Of a stretch of 64,000 nucleotides of DNA, positions 42,392-50,163 are shown piece by piece (position 1 is the stretch's first letter; each line of letters begins with the position of its first letter). The position numbers were made by a program, and so were the translations under genes. The notes under the pieces are model-generated. The model did not search any database, was not told where the DNA came from, and was given only the letters and a program-made list of their open reading frames with translations. Where the stretch lies: contig NZ_BAAAIV010000015.1 in NCBI RefSeq assembly GCF_039526245.1, forward strand, positions 78,022-142,021, in the 5' to 3' direction. This DNA comes from Arthrobacter_H rhombi (GTDB taxonomy: Bacteria; Actinomycetota; Actinomycetes; Actinomycetales; Micrococcaceae).

Positions 42392-42805
42392 ATGGCACAC
42401 CCCACCACCCCGGACCCCGTTCCGGAGGACCAGACGGCCGCAGCGGACGCCGGCGTCCAAACGGCCCACCCGGACCAGGCGGCCGGCGAGTTCACCGCAG
42501 TCCAGGCCAGCGACGAGTTCCAGGAACTGCGCCGCACCCACCGCAGCTTTGTCTTCCCGATGGCCATCGCCTTCCTGGTCTGGTACTTCGCCTACGTCCT
42601 GCTGGCCGACTACGCCCACGACTTCATGTCCATCAAGATCGCCGGCAACATCAACCTGGGGCTCATCCTGGGGTTGCTGCAATTCGTCTCGACCTTCGGC
42701 ATCACCGCCGCCTACGTCCACTTCTCGAACAAGAAGCTGGACCCGAAGGCCACGGCACTGCGTGAGCGCCTCGAGGCCACCATCGATGAAGGAGACCTCA
42801 AATGA
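42392..42805 (+). CDS. DUF485 membrane protein, symporter partner
   Basis: A 137-residue protein. An acidic Pro/Ala-rich N-terminus (about 1-45) is followed by FQELRRTHRSFVFPMAIAFLVWYFAYVLLADYAHDFM (in part), the DUF485 hallmark, and a second helix GLILGLLQFVSTFGITAAYVHFSN. GAGGAGGAACC precedes the ATG. It overlaps the symporter by 4 bp. The equivalent MctB/YjcH proteins are cotranscribed with ActP/MctC. Confidence 0.93.
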   Translation: MAHPTTPDPVPEDQTAAADAGVQTAHPDQAAGEFTAVQASDEFQELRRTHRSFVFPMAIAFLVWYFAYVLLADYAHDFMSIKIAGNINLGLILGLLQFVSTFGITAAYVHFSNKKLDPKATALRERLEATIDEGDLK

Positions 42806-44439
42806 GCGTCCTGGCCACCAGCGTCGCCGTCCCCCTCGCGGCGGCTGCCGAGTCCACGTCGGTGGGCAACCCCTTCGTGAACATCGGCATCTTCGCCCTC
42901 TTCGTCGGCGTCACCCTCGTCGTGGTGCTGCGGGCGAGCAAGAACAACAAGACGGCAGCCGACTACTACGCCGGCGGCCGCTCCTTCACCGGAACCCAGA
43001 ACGGCACGGCCATCGCCGGGGACTACCTCTCGGCAGCCTCGTTCCTGGGCATCGTGGGGGCCATCGCCATCAACGGCTACGACGGCTTCCTGTATTCGAT
43101 CGGTTTCCTCGTCGCCTGGCTGGTGGCCCTGCTGCTGGTGGCCGAGATGCTGCGCAACACCGGCAAGTTCACCATGGCCGACGTGCTCTCCTTCCGGTTG
43201 AAGCAGCGCCCCATCCGCATCGCCGCGGCGACCACCACGCTGGCCGTCTGCCTGTTCTACCTGCTGGCGCAGATGGCCGGCGCCGGCGCGCTGGTGTCGC
43301 TGCTGCTGGGCATCGACGGCAAGCTCGGCCAGTCGCTGGTCATCACCGTCGTCGGCGGCCTGATGATCGTGTACGTACTGGTCGGTGGCATGAAGGGCAC
43401 CACCTGGGTGCAGATCATCAAGGCGTGCCTGCTCATCACCGGTGCGTTCATCATGACCATCTGGGTGCTGGCCATGTACGGGTTCAACCTCTCCACGCTG
43501 ATGGGTGCCGCCGTCGAAACCGCCAACAACCCGGCACTGCTGGATCCGGGCCTGAAGTACGGGGCATCGGAGACCTCCAAGCTGGACTTCATCTCCCTGG
43601 CCTTGGCCCTGGTGCTCGGCACCGCGGCCCTGCCCCACGTGCTGATGCGCTTCTACACGGTCCCCACCGCCAAGGAGGCCCGCAAGTCGGTGGTCTGGGC
43701 GATCTGGCTCATCGGCGCCTTCTACCTCTTCACCCTGGTGCTCGGCTATGGCGCCGGCGCGCTGATCGGTCCGGATCGGATCACCAACGCCCCCGGCGGC
43801 GTGAACTCGGCGGCACCGCTGCTGGCGTTCGAGCTCGGCGGGCCGATCCTGCTCGGGGTGATCTCCGCGGTCGCCTTCGCCACCATCCTGGCGGTGGTGG
43901 CCGGGTTGACCATCACCGCAGCCGCGTCGTTCGCCCATGACATCTACGCGAACGTCATCGCCAAGGGCAAGACGACCCCGGAGAAGGAGATGAAGGTCGC
44001 CCGCCGCACCGTGGTGGTCATCGGCATCCTGGCGATCATCGGCGGCATCGGCGCCCAGGGCCAGAACGTGGCCTTCCTGGTGGCGCTGGCCTTCGCGGTC
44101 GCCGCGTCGGCCAACCTGCCGACCATCATCTACTCGCTCTACTGGAAGCGCTTCTCCACGCAGGGGGCCGTCTGGTCGATGTATGGCGGTCTGGGTGCGG
44201 CGATCGTGCTCATCGTGTTCTCGCCGGTCGTCTCCGGTACCGAGACCTCGATGATCACCGGGGCGGACTTCGCCATCTTCCCGCTGAGCAACCCCGGCAT
44301 CGTCTCGATCCCGTTGGCGTTCTTCCTGGGCTGGTTGGGCACGGTGCTCAGCAAGACGAAGGAGGACCCGACCAAGCACGCCGAGATGGAGGTCCGTTCA
44401 CTGACCGGCGTCGGCGCCGAGAAGGCGGTCGACCACTAG
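42802..44439 (+). CDS. actP: Cation/acetate (monocarboxylate) symporter, ActP/MctC-like
   Basis: A 545-residue SSS-family transporter with about 13 helices. Seen: TAADYYAGGRSFTGTQNGTAIAGDYLSAASFLGI, LGTAALPHVLMRFYTVPTAKEARKSV and ATILAVVAGLTITAAASFAHD, all ActP features. The first 17 residues may be a cleaved or inserted leader. It takes up acetate, propionate or pyruvate with sodium or protons. A CRP/GlxR-like site and the divergent LytS/LytTR pair point to carbon-source control. A terminator follows. Confidence 0.94.
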   Translation: MSVLATSVAVPLAAAAESTSVGNPFVNIGIFALFVGVTLVVVLRASKNNKTAADYYAGGRSFTGTQNGTAIAGDYLSAASFLGIVGAIAINGYDGFLYSIGFLVAWLVALLLVAEMLRNTGKFTMADVLSFRLKQRPIRIAAATTTLAVCLFYLLAQMAGAGALVSLLLGIDGKLGQSLVITVVGGLMIVYVLVGGMKGTTWVQIIKACLLITGAFIMTIWVLAMYGFNLSTLMGAAVETANNPALLDPGLKYGASETSKLDFISLALALVLGTAALPHVLMRFYTVPTAKEARKSVVWAIWLIGAFYLFTLVLGYGAGALIGPDRITNAPGGVNSAAPLLAFELGGPILLGVISAVAFATILAVVAGLTITAAASFAHDIYANVIAKGKTTPEKEMKVARRTVVVIGILAIIGGIGAQGQNVAFLVALAFAVAASANLPTIIYSLYWKRFSTQGAVWSMYGGLGAAIVLIVFSPVVSGTETSMITGADFAIFPLSNPGIVSIPLAFFLGWLGTVLSKTKEDPTKHAEMEVRSLTGVGAEKAVDH

Positions 44440-44476
44440 GCAGTCCACTCCGGTCTCCATACCGGGTACGACGGCG

Positions 44477-44509
44477 CAGGGCCGGGTCCACGCGGACCCG
44501 GCCCTGTTC
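44477..44509. terminator. Terminator between the symporter and lrp
   Basis: A 13-bp perfect stem (44477-44489 with 44494-44506) with a 4-base loop, tail TTCC. It probably serves both convergent genes. Confidence 0.8.
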
Positions 44510-44547
44510 CGCGTCCGGGGACTGCGACTGCGGGTGCAGTGAAGCAG

Positions 44548-45009
44548 CTACCGGGGTCCGAGCAGTGGGCGCATGCGGTGGGGGATCAGCTCCGCCATCG
44601 ACAGCGACGTATCGGCACGGTCCACCCCGTCGATGTCCAGGATGGCGCCGTTGACCCGGAACAGGTCCTCGGCGTCGCGGGCGACGACGCTGGCCAGGAT
44701 GTCGGCGGTGCCGCTGAGTCCGTGGGCCTCCACGACCTCGGGGATGCGGGCCATCGCCGTGACGATGTCGGAGAGCTTCTTCTGCTGGACATGGATGTGC
44801 ACGAAGCTGGTCAGCGGGAAACCCAGGGCCGCCGGGTTGATCCGGCGTTCGAAGGACAAGAGCGCGCCGTGGTTCTCCAGGCGGGTCAGTCGCGCCTGCA
44901 CCGTGTTCCTCGACAGTCCGAGGGCTGCCGCGAGGGCCACCGTCGTGGCCTTGGGGTCCTGCACCAGTGCGTTGAGGAGTCGGCGGTCGGTATCATCCAG
45001 GTCGGTCAT
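44548..45009 (-). CDS. Lrp/AsnC-family regulator (BkdR-like)
   Basis: A 153-residue regulator with an N-terminal HTH (about 4-50: LDDTDRRLLNALVQDPKATTVALAAALGLSRNTVQARL in part) and a C-terminal RAM ligand domain. It is divergent from bkdA, the classic position of BkdR, which senses branched-chain amino acids. The start MTDLDD is chosen because homologues begin there and a TAATAT -10-like element lies 8 bases upstream; longer frames would run through the promoter region. Confidence 0.93.
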   Translation of the reverse strand: MTDLDDTDRRLLNALVQDPKATTVALAAALGLSRNTVQARLTRLENHGALLSFERRINPAALGFPLTSFVHIHVQQKKLSDIVTAMARIPEVVEAHGLSGTADILASVVARDAEDLFRVNGAILDIDGVDRADTSLSMAELIPHRMRPLLGPR

Positions 45010-45017
45010 ACTGCACA

Positions 45018-45023
45018 ATATTA
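45018..45023 (-). promoter_or_regulatory. Likely -10 element (TAATAT) of lrp, leaderless
   Basis: On the minus strand TAATAT ends 8 bases before the ATG at 45009. Confidence 0.55.
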
Positions 45024-45055
45024 TCAGGTAGGTCTCGACGGTATTTGAGCACTCT

Positions 45056-45084
45056 GCGCAAAAGATATGTTCATGGTTGTGCGC
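45056..45084. promoter_or_regulatory. Inverted repeat GCGCA-N19-TGCGC, candidate Lrp-family site
   Basis: Imperfect arms GCGCAAAA and GGTTGTGCGC flank an AT-rich centre in the lrp-bkdA gap. Lrp-type regulators favour such long, AT-centred dyads. Weak evidence. Confidence 0.4.
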
Positions 45085-45093
45085 CCTGCTTAT

Positions 45094-45109
45094 TGTGAGT
45101 ACCGTCACA
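45094..45109. promoter_or_regulatory. Perfect CRP/GlxR site TGTGA-GTACCG-TCACA
   Basis: A perfect TGTGA-N6-TCACA, extended by TTA-N and N-TAA on either side (45090-45113), lies 104 bases before bkdA. In actinobacteria this is the GlxR/Crp consensus, linking branched-chain keto-acid oxidation to cAMP. Confidence 0.8.
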
Positions 45110-45212
45110 GTAAGGGTTGGGCAATGAAGCCGGACCCGCCGTTCGGGCGTCGGATGACCCTTCCGACAACCGGCGAGTCGGCCGACGAACCACGAAGGAC
45201 GCAGCGCAGACC

Positions 45213-46340
45213 ATGAACATGTCACAGCCAGCCGGCGACCGGGACGCGGGGCTGATCCAGCTCATCGATCCCAGCGGTCACCGCACCCCGAACGAAGAAT
45301 TCGACCCCTGGGTCACCGAGGTCGACGCCGAGGCACTGCGCGGCCTGTACACCGACATGGTGGCCATCCGCCGGATCGACCAGGAAGGCACCGCCCTGCA
45401 ACGCCAGGGCGAGCTGGCCCTCTGGCCGCCGCTGCTGGGCCAGGAAGCGGCGCAGATCGGCTCCGGCCGGGCGCTGGAAGACGACGACTTCATCTTCCCC
45501 TCCTACCGCGAGACCGGACTGGCCTACTGCCGGGACATCGACGCGGAGGACACGCTGCGCGTCTGGCGCGGCAACGCCTACAGCGGCTGGGATCCGTTCG
45601 GCAAGAACATGGCGACCCCGCAGATCATCATCGGGGCCCAGACCCTGCATGCCGCCGGCTATGCCATGGGCATCAAATACGACGGCGGTTCCCAGGCAGC
45701 GATCACCTACTTCGGTGACGGCGCCACCAGCCAGGGTGATGTCAGCGAGGCCATGGTCTTCGCCGCCAGCTACCAGGCGCCGGTGGTCTTCTTCTGCCAG
45801 AACAACCACTGGGCCATCTCCGAACCCGTGGAACTGCAAAGCAACACCCACATCGCCGACCGTCCCCTCGGCTACGGCATCCCGAGCCTGCGCGTGGACG
45901 GCAACGACGTCCTCGCCTGCCTGGCAGCCACCCGCATCGCGCTGGACCGCGCCCGCAGCGGAAACGGCCCGACCTTCATCGAGGCCGTCACCTACCGCAT
46001 GGGACCGCACACCACCGCGGATGACCCCACCCGCTACCGGGACGCCAATGAACTGGACCTCTGGGCGGCCAAGGACCCGATCGACCGCCTGGAGAAGCAC
46101 CTGGCCGGTCTCGGGCTCGACGTCGACGAGCTGCGCGCCGGTGCGGCCGAGGTCGCCGACGCCGTCGCCGAGAAGCTCCGCAAGGCCATCATGGGCCTGC
46201 AGGATCCGCAGGCCATGGAGGTCTTCGACAACGTCTACTCGCAGCCCCACAGCACCCTGGACCGCCAGCGCGAACACTACGAGCTCTACCAACAGCAATT
46301 TGCCGCCGCGGGATCGGCGACGGACGGGGGAGCACGATGA
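45213..46340 (+). CDS. bkdA: Branched-chain 2-oxoacid dehydrogenase E1 alpha
   Basis: A 375-residue thiamin-diphosphate enzyme subunit. The TPP/Mg motif GDG (168-170) to NN (197-198) is present: GDGATSQGDVSEAM then FFCQNNHWAIS. YRMGPHTTADDPTRY matches the phosphorylation-loop region of E1 alpha proteins. It decarboxylates 2-oxoacids with E1 beta. BCKDH rather than PDH is preferred because of the divergent Lrp gene and the nearby leucine-degradation operon, the same grouping as in M. tuberculosis. A second ATG two codons on is possible. It overlaps E1 beta by 4 bp. Confidence 0.9.
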   Translation: MNMSQPAGDRDAGLIQLIDPSGHRTPNEEFDPWVTEVDAEALRGLYTDMVAIRRIDQEGTALQRQGELALWPPLLGQEAAQIGSGRALEDDDFIFPSYRETGLAYCRDIDAEDTLRVWRGNAYSGWDPFGKNMATPQIIIGAQTLHAAGYAMGIKYDGGSQAAITYFGDGATSQGDVSEAMVFAASYQAPVVFFCQNNHWAISEPVELQSNTHIADRPLGYGIPSLRVDGNDVLACLAATRIALDRARSGNGPTFIEAVTYRMGPHTTADDPTRYRDANELDLWAAKDPIDRLEKHLAGLGLDVDELRAGAAEVADAVAEKLRKAIMGLQDPQAMEVFDNVYSQPHSTLDRQREHYELYQQQFAAAGSATDGGAR

Positions 46341-47344
46341 GCGCGCTGACCTTTGGCAAGGCCCTGAACGCCGGCCTGCGCCATTCCATGGAAGCCGACC
46401 CGAAGGTCGTGCTGATGGGCGAGGACATCGGCAAGCTCGGTGGGGTCTTCCGGATCACCGACGGCCTGCAGAAGGACTTCGGCCAGCACCGGGTCATCGA
46501 CACCCCGTTGGCGGAGTCCGGCATCGTGGGCACCGCGGTGGGCATGGCCTACCGCGGATTCCGCCCCGTAGTCGAAATCCAATTCGACGGCTTCGTCTAC
46601 CCGGCCTTCGACCAGATCGTCAGCCAGGTCGCCAAGCTGCACTACCGCACCCACGGCCAGGTCTCGATGCCGCTGACCATCCGCATCCCCTTCGGGGGCG
46701 GCATCGGTTCACCCGAGCACCACTCCGAATCCCCGGAGGCCTACTTCGCCCATACCGCAGGACTGCGGGTGGTCAGCCCGTCCACCCCGCAGGACGCCTA
46801 CGTGATGATGCAGCAGGCGATCGCCTGTGATGACCCCGTGGTGTTCTTCGAACCCAAGCGCCGCTATCACGAGCGGGGCGAGGTCGACCTCGAAGCCGGA
46901 ATGACGGGCCCGGACCTCGGCAGCGCCGTGATCCGCCGCGCCGGCACCGACGTTACCCTCGTGGCCTACGGGGCTCTGGTGAAGACGGCACTGGATGCGG
47001 CCACCGCAGCGGAAGACGAGGGGATCTCGATCGAGGTCATCGACCTGCGCTCGCTCTCCCCGGTGGACTACGCAACGCTCGAGGCGTCGGTGAAGCGCAC
47101 CGGCCGCCTCGTGGTCACCCACGAGGCGGCGCAGACGCTGGGCCTGGGCGCCGAAATCGCCGCCAGCATCACCGAACGCTGCTTCTACCACCTCGAGCAT
47201 GCCCCCGTACGGGTCACCGGATTCGACATCCCCTACCCGTTCTCGAAGCTCGAAATGCACCACCTGCCCGATCTGGACCGCATCCTCGACGGCGTGGACC
47301 GTGCGCTGGGTCGTCCCAACTCCCTCAGTTCCCTGGAAGGCTAG
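46337..47344 (+). CDS. bkdB: Branched-chain 2-oxoacid dehydrogenase E1 beta
   Basis: A 335-residue transketolase-like subunit. Seen: VVLMGEDIGKLGGVFRIT, DTPLAESGIVGTAVGMAYRG, the active-site region SPEHHSESPEAYFAHTAGLRVVSPSTP and EVIDLRSLSPVD. It pairs with E1 alpha to form the TPP site. ATGA overlap with the upstream gene; its stop directly abuts the E2 start. Confidence 0.93.
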   Translation: MSALTFGKALNAGLRHSMEADPKVVLMGEDIGKLGGVFRITDGLQKDFGQHRVIDTPLAESGIVGTAVGMAYRGFRPVVEIQFDGFVYPAFDQIVSQVAKLHYRTHGQVSMPLTIRIPFGGGIGSPEHHSESPEAYFAHTAGLRVVSPSTPQDAYVMMQQAIACDDPVVFFEPKRRYHERGEVDLEAGMTGPDLGSAVIRRAGTDVTLVAYGALVKTALDAATAAEDEGISIEVIDLRSLSPVDYATLEASVKRTGRLVVTHEAAQTLGLGAEIAASITERCFYHLEHAPVRVTGFDIPYPFSKLEMHHLPDLDRILDGVDRALGRPNSLSSLEG

Positions 47345-48736
47345 ATGAGTACCGTGTTGAAGGTTTTCAAACTCCCCGACCTGGGCGAGGGGCTGACCGA
47401 ATCAGAGATCGTCAGCTGGAAGGTCGCCGTCGGCGAGACCGTGAAGCTGAACCAGATCATCGCCGAGGTGGAGACCGCCAAGGCAGTGGTCGAGCTGCCC
47501 AGCCCCTACTCAGGCGTGATCACCGAACTCCACGAGGCGCCCGGTGCCGTGGTGGAGGTCGGCAACCCCATCGTTTCCTTTGACGTCGTCGGCGAGGCGG
47601 GAACCGACGACGACGCTCCCGCCGGTTCCGCAGCCCATGCCGAACCGGCAGCTGCCCGGCGTGAGGCCACCCTGGTGGGCTACGGCGCTGCGGTGGAGAC
47701 CGGCAAGCGCCCGGCCCGCAAGACGCGTGCCCACGCCATGGCCTCGGCGCCAACGACGGCCCCGGTTCCCAGCACCCCGGCCCCGCTGGAAACCCCTGCA
47801 GGGCGCCCGGCGGCCGAGCGGCCCCGGTCCACCCCACCGGTGCGCAAATTTGCCCGCGACGCCGGGGTGGATCTGGAACAGGTAGCCGGCACCGGCCCGT
47901 ATGGACTCATCACCCGTGACGACGTGATCGCCGCCCAGGGTGCCCCGGCATCGCCGGCAGTGCTGGCCGAGTCGCTGGCCGATCCGCTGGTCGGCACCCC
48001 GTCGGCGGGAGGCCCGCGCACGCTCGGGGGAGCACCCCGCGAGGTGCGCACCCCCATCAAGGGGATGCGCAAGCACACCGCCCAGGCGATGGTGGACAGC
48101 GCGTTCACCGCGCCTCATGCCACCGAGTTCCTCACCATCGATGTCACCCCGATGATGGAGCTGCTCGAGCGGTTGCGCGCGGACCGTGCCTACCGCGATG
48201 TGAAGCTCACCCCGCTGACCATTGCAGCGAAGGCCGTGACCATCGCCCTGGAGCGCCAGCCCACGCTGAACTCGCGCTGGGATGCACAGGCGCAGGAGAT
48301 CGTGCAGCTGAACTACGTGAACCTGGGCATCGCCGCGGCGACCCCGCGCGGGCTCATGGTGCCGAACATCAAGGACGCCCAGTCGCTGGACTTCAGGTCA
48401 TTGGCCGGGGCCCTGCGCGATCTGGCGGTGACCGCCAAGGAAGGCAGGACGGCGCCGGAGGCGTTGCGCGGTGGCACGTTCTCCATCACCAACATCGGGG
48501 TCTTCGGCATCGATGGCGGGACGCCGATCCTCAACCCGGGTGAGGCGGGCATCCTGGCCCTGGGCCAGGTCCGCGAACAGCCGTGGGGATACCGCGGCGA
48601 GGTCGTGTTGCGCCAGCTGACCACGTTGAGCCTCTCGTTCGACCACCGGCTCGTCGATGGCGAGCAGGGGTCGCGATTCCTCGCGGACATCGGCACCATC
48701 ATGGCCGATCCGGGCATGCTCATCACGATGCTCTAG
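47345..48736 (+). CDS. bkdC: Dihydrolipoamide acyltransferase E2 of the 2-oxoacid dehydrogenase
   Basis: A 463-residue protein. One lipoyl domain (about 7-82) with lipoyl lysine K46 in ETAKAVV; an Ala/Pro-rich linker; a peripheral-subunit-binding domain (163-198, VRKFARDAGVDLEQVAGTG); and the catalytic core (about 235-463) with H434 and D438 in FDHRLVDG. It passes the acyl group to CoA. No E3 (lpd) is in the window, so a shared lipoamide dehydrogenase elsewhere must serve it. Confidence 0.93.
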   Translation: MSTVLKVFKLPDLGEGLTESEIVSWKVAVGETVKLNQIIAEVETAKAVVELPSPYSGVITELHEAPGAVVEVGNPIVSFDVVGEAGTDDDAPAGSAAHAEPAAARREATLVGYGAAVETGKRPARKTRAHAMASAPTTAPVPSTPAPLETPAGRPAAERPRSTPPVRKFARDAGVDLEQVAGTGPYGLITRDDVIAAQGAPASPAVLAESLADPLVGTPSAGGPRTLGGAPREVRTPIKGMRKHTAQAMVDSAFTAPHATEFLTIDVTPMMELLERLRADRAYRDVKLTPLTIAAKAVTIALERQPTLNSRWDAQAQEIVQLNYVNLGIAAATPRGLMVPNIKDAQSLDFRSLAGALRDLAVTAKEGRTAPEALRGGTFSITNIGVFGIDGGTPILNPGEAGILALGQVREQPWGYRGEVVLRQLTTLSLSFDHRLVDGEQGSRFLADIGTIMADPGMLITML

Positions 48737-48769
48737 GGCGTCCCGGCGCCAGCAACGAAACCACACACA

Positions 48770-48808
48770 GGGAGGCACCCGGCGGGATTCCGCCGGGTGC
48801 CTCCCTCA
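48770..48808. terminator. Strong bidirectional terminator after bkdC
   Basis: A 16-bp perfect stem (48770-48785 with 48790-48805) with loop GATT lies between the convergent bkdC and GNAT genes. Confidence 0.88.
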
Positions 48809-48834
48809 CTTCAACGTGCTGGTGGGAACTGGGG

Positions 48835-49299
48835 CTAGGCCAGTTCCATGATGTATTCCTTCACCACCGCGGCGCGCGCATTGGCGAAGCCATCGACCTC
48901 GCCGACCACGGTGAAGCCGCGGCGCTCGAGGACCTTCTGGCTGCCGATGTTGTCCGTGACCACGCGGGCACGGATCGGGCGGGTGGTGATCTCCTGCAGG
49001 AACTCGTCCACTGCTGACGTGGTGACGCCCTGGCCCCAGTAGGCGCGGTCGGTCCAGAAACCGATCTCCACGCCGTCGTCCGACGTGTACGCCATGACGT
49101 TGCCGACGGGCTTGCCGTCCTGCTCGATGGTGCGCACGGTGACATCCGGGTCGGACAGGATGGAGGACCAGTGGAGGTTGAACACCCCACGGTCCGCGGG
49201 GTTCTTGGCGGTGAATGCGGCCATCACATTGGCCTCGGGATCCTGCTGGTGCTTGAAGAACCAGTCCAGGTCCGCGTGCTCGACGGGGCGAAGCTTCAC
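48835..49299 (-). CDS. GNAT-family acetyltransferase (RimJ/RimL-like)
   Basis: A 154-residue protein of the RimJ/RimL type: VKLRPVEHADLDWFF at the start and the acetyl-CoA loop FWTDRAYWGQGVTTSAVDEFL. NIGSQKVLERRGFTVVG is the conserved C-terminal motif. The GTG at 49299 has AGAGAGG at 8 bases; longer starts lack one. It may acetylate a protein N-terminus or small amine. Unrelated in function to the catabolic operons around it as far as I can see. Confidence 0.85.
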   Translation of the reverse strand: MKLRPVEHADLDWFFKHQQDPEANVMAAFTAKNPADRGVFNLHWSSILSDPDVTVRTIEQDGKPVGNVMAYTSDDGVEIGFWTDRAYWGQGVTTSAVDEFLQEITTRPIRARVVTDNIGSQKVLERRGFTVVGEVDGFANARAAVVKEYIMELA

Positions 49300-49389
49300 G
49301 GTCTGTACCTCTCTGTGACTACGGCGTCGGTCATTCATGGTCCGGCTGGCGGACATGATTCCCACCAGACTACCGGTGTGGGCCGGCTC

Positions 49390-50061
49390 CTAGCGCACGG
49401 GCGCCTGAAGTGCGGCCAGGGCCATGGCCACCAACCGCCTTCTGCGCGCCGCCGGGTCCACCGCCGAGCGGTGGGCCGAATGCGGGGTGGAATTGATCAG
49501 CCCGAGCACCGATTGGGCGCGGAAGCGTGCCGCCGATTCATCCTCCTCGGGGTGCAGCAGGCGCAATTGCCCGGTCCAGACCTCGATGTAGGCGCGCTGC
49601 AGCCGCCGCACCGTGGCGGCGTCCTCCTCGGCCAGGCTGGCCATGTCCCGGTCCTGGACCCGGATGACGTCGCGGTGGCCCAGGGCGAAGTCCGCCTGGA
49701 AGCCGACGAGCTCGGCGAGCACCCCGGCGGGGGTGCCACCGGCGCGCGCCACCGCGCTGCCGCCGTCGTACAGGTCGTGGCTGACCTCGATGAGCAGCGC
49801 CCCGAGCATGGCTGCCTTGCCGGGGAAGTGCCGGTAGACGGCCGGGCCGCTGATGCCCGAGGCCTGGCCGATGTCCTCGATGGTGACCCCGTGGTAGCCG
49901 TGTTGGGCGAAGAGCCGCGCCGCCTCGGCGAGCAGGGTGGAACGGCGGGACGCCTTGGCCAGGCTGCGCCCGGTGGGCTCGGGGATGGTCTCCGGGGCCG
50001 GATCGTGCTCCACGGGGCACCTCCTGTCGATGTGGTCCAGGCCACCTGTGGTGCTGGACAT
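49390..50061 (-). CDS. TetR-family regulator of the acyl-CoA/leucine operon
   Basis: A 223-residue regulator. HTH at about 40-85 (STLLAEAARLFAQHGYHGVTIEDIGQASGISGPAVYRHF in part) and a C-terminal domain of the kind found in fatty-acid/sterol regulators (SACE_7040/KstR-like). It is divergent from the carboxylase operon; the two GTTARTNNNNAYTAAC sites between them are its probable operators. The ligand is probably an acyl-CoA of the pathway. In M. tuberculosis the same neighbourhood has a TetR gene. Confidence 0.9.
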   Translation of the reverse strand: MSSTTGGLDHIDRRCPVEHDPAPETIPEPTGRSLAKASRRSTLLAEAARLFAQHGYHGVTIEDIGQASGISGPAVYRHFPGKAAMLGALLIEVSHDLYDGGSAVARAGGTPAGVLAELVGFQADFALGHRDVIRVQDRDMASLAEEDAATVRRLQRAYIEVWTGQLRLLHPEEDESAARFRAQSVLGLINSTPHSAHRSAVDPAARRRRLVAMALAALQAPVR

Positions 50062-50065
50062 TTCA

Positions 50066-50107
50066 GTTAATGAATACTAACGTCTATTTCAGTTAGTACC
50101 TATTAAC
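50066..50107. promoter_or_regulatory. Two TetR operators GTTARTNNNNAYTAAC
   Basis: GTTAATGAATACTAAC (50066-50081) and GTTAGTACCTATTAAC (50092-50107) are 16-bp palindromes 26 bp apart, each preceded by TTTCA. The first lies 5 bases before the TetR ATG. Binding would repress both directions. Confidence 0.78.
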
Positions 50108-50163
50108 TCAACTGGCAGCCGGCCATCGTCCGGACGCCCCCACGACGCCGAGGAAAAGCACCC

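Noticed and set aside
45213..48736. Pyruvate dehydrogenase or acetoin dehydrogenase instead of bkdABC
   Set aside because: Not excluded by sequence alone, but the divergent Lrp gene and adjacent leucine operon favour branched-chain substrates.
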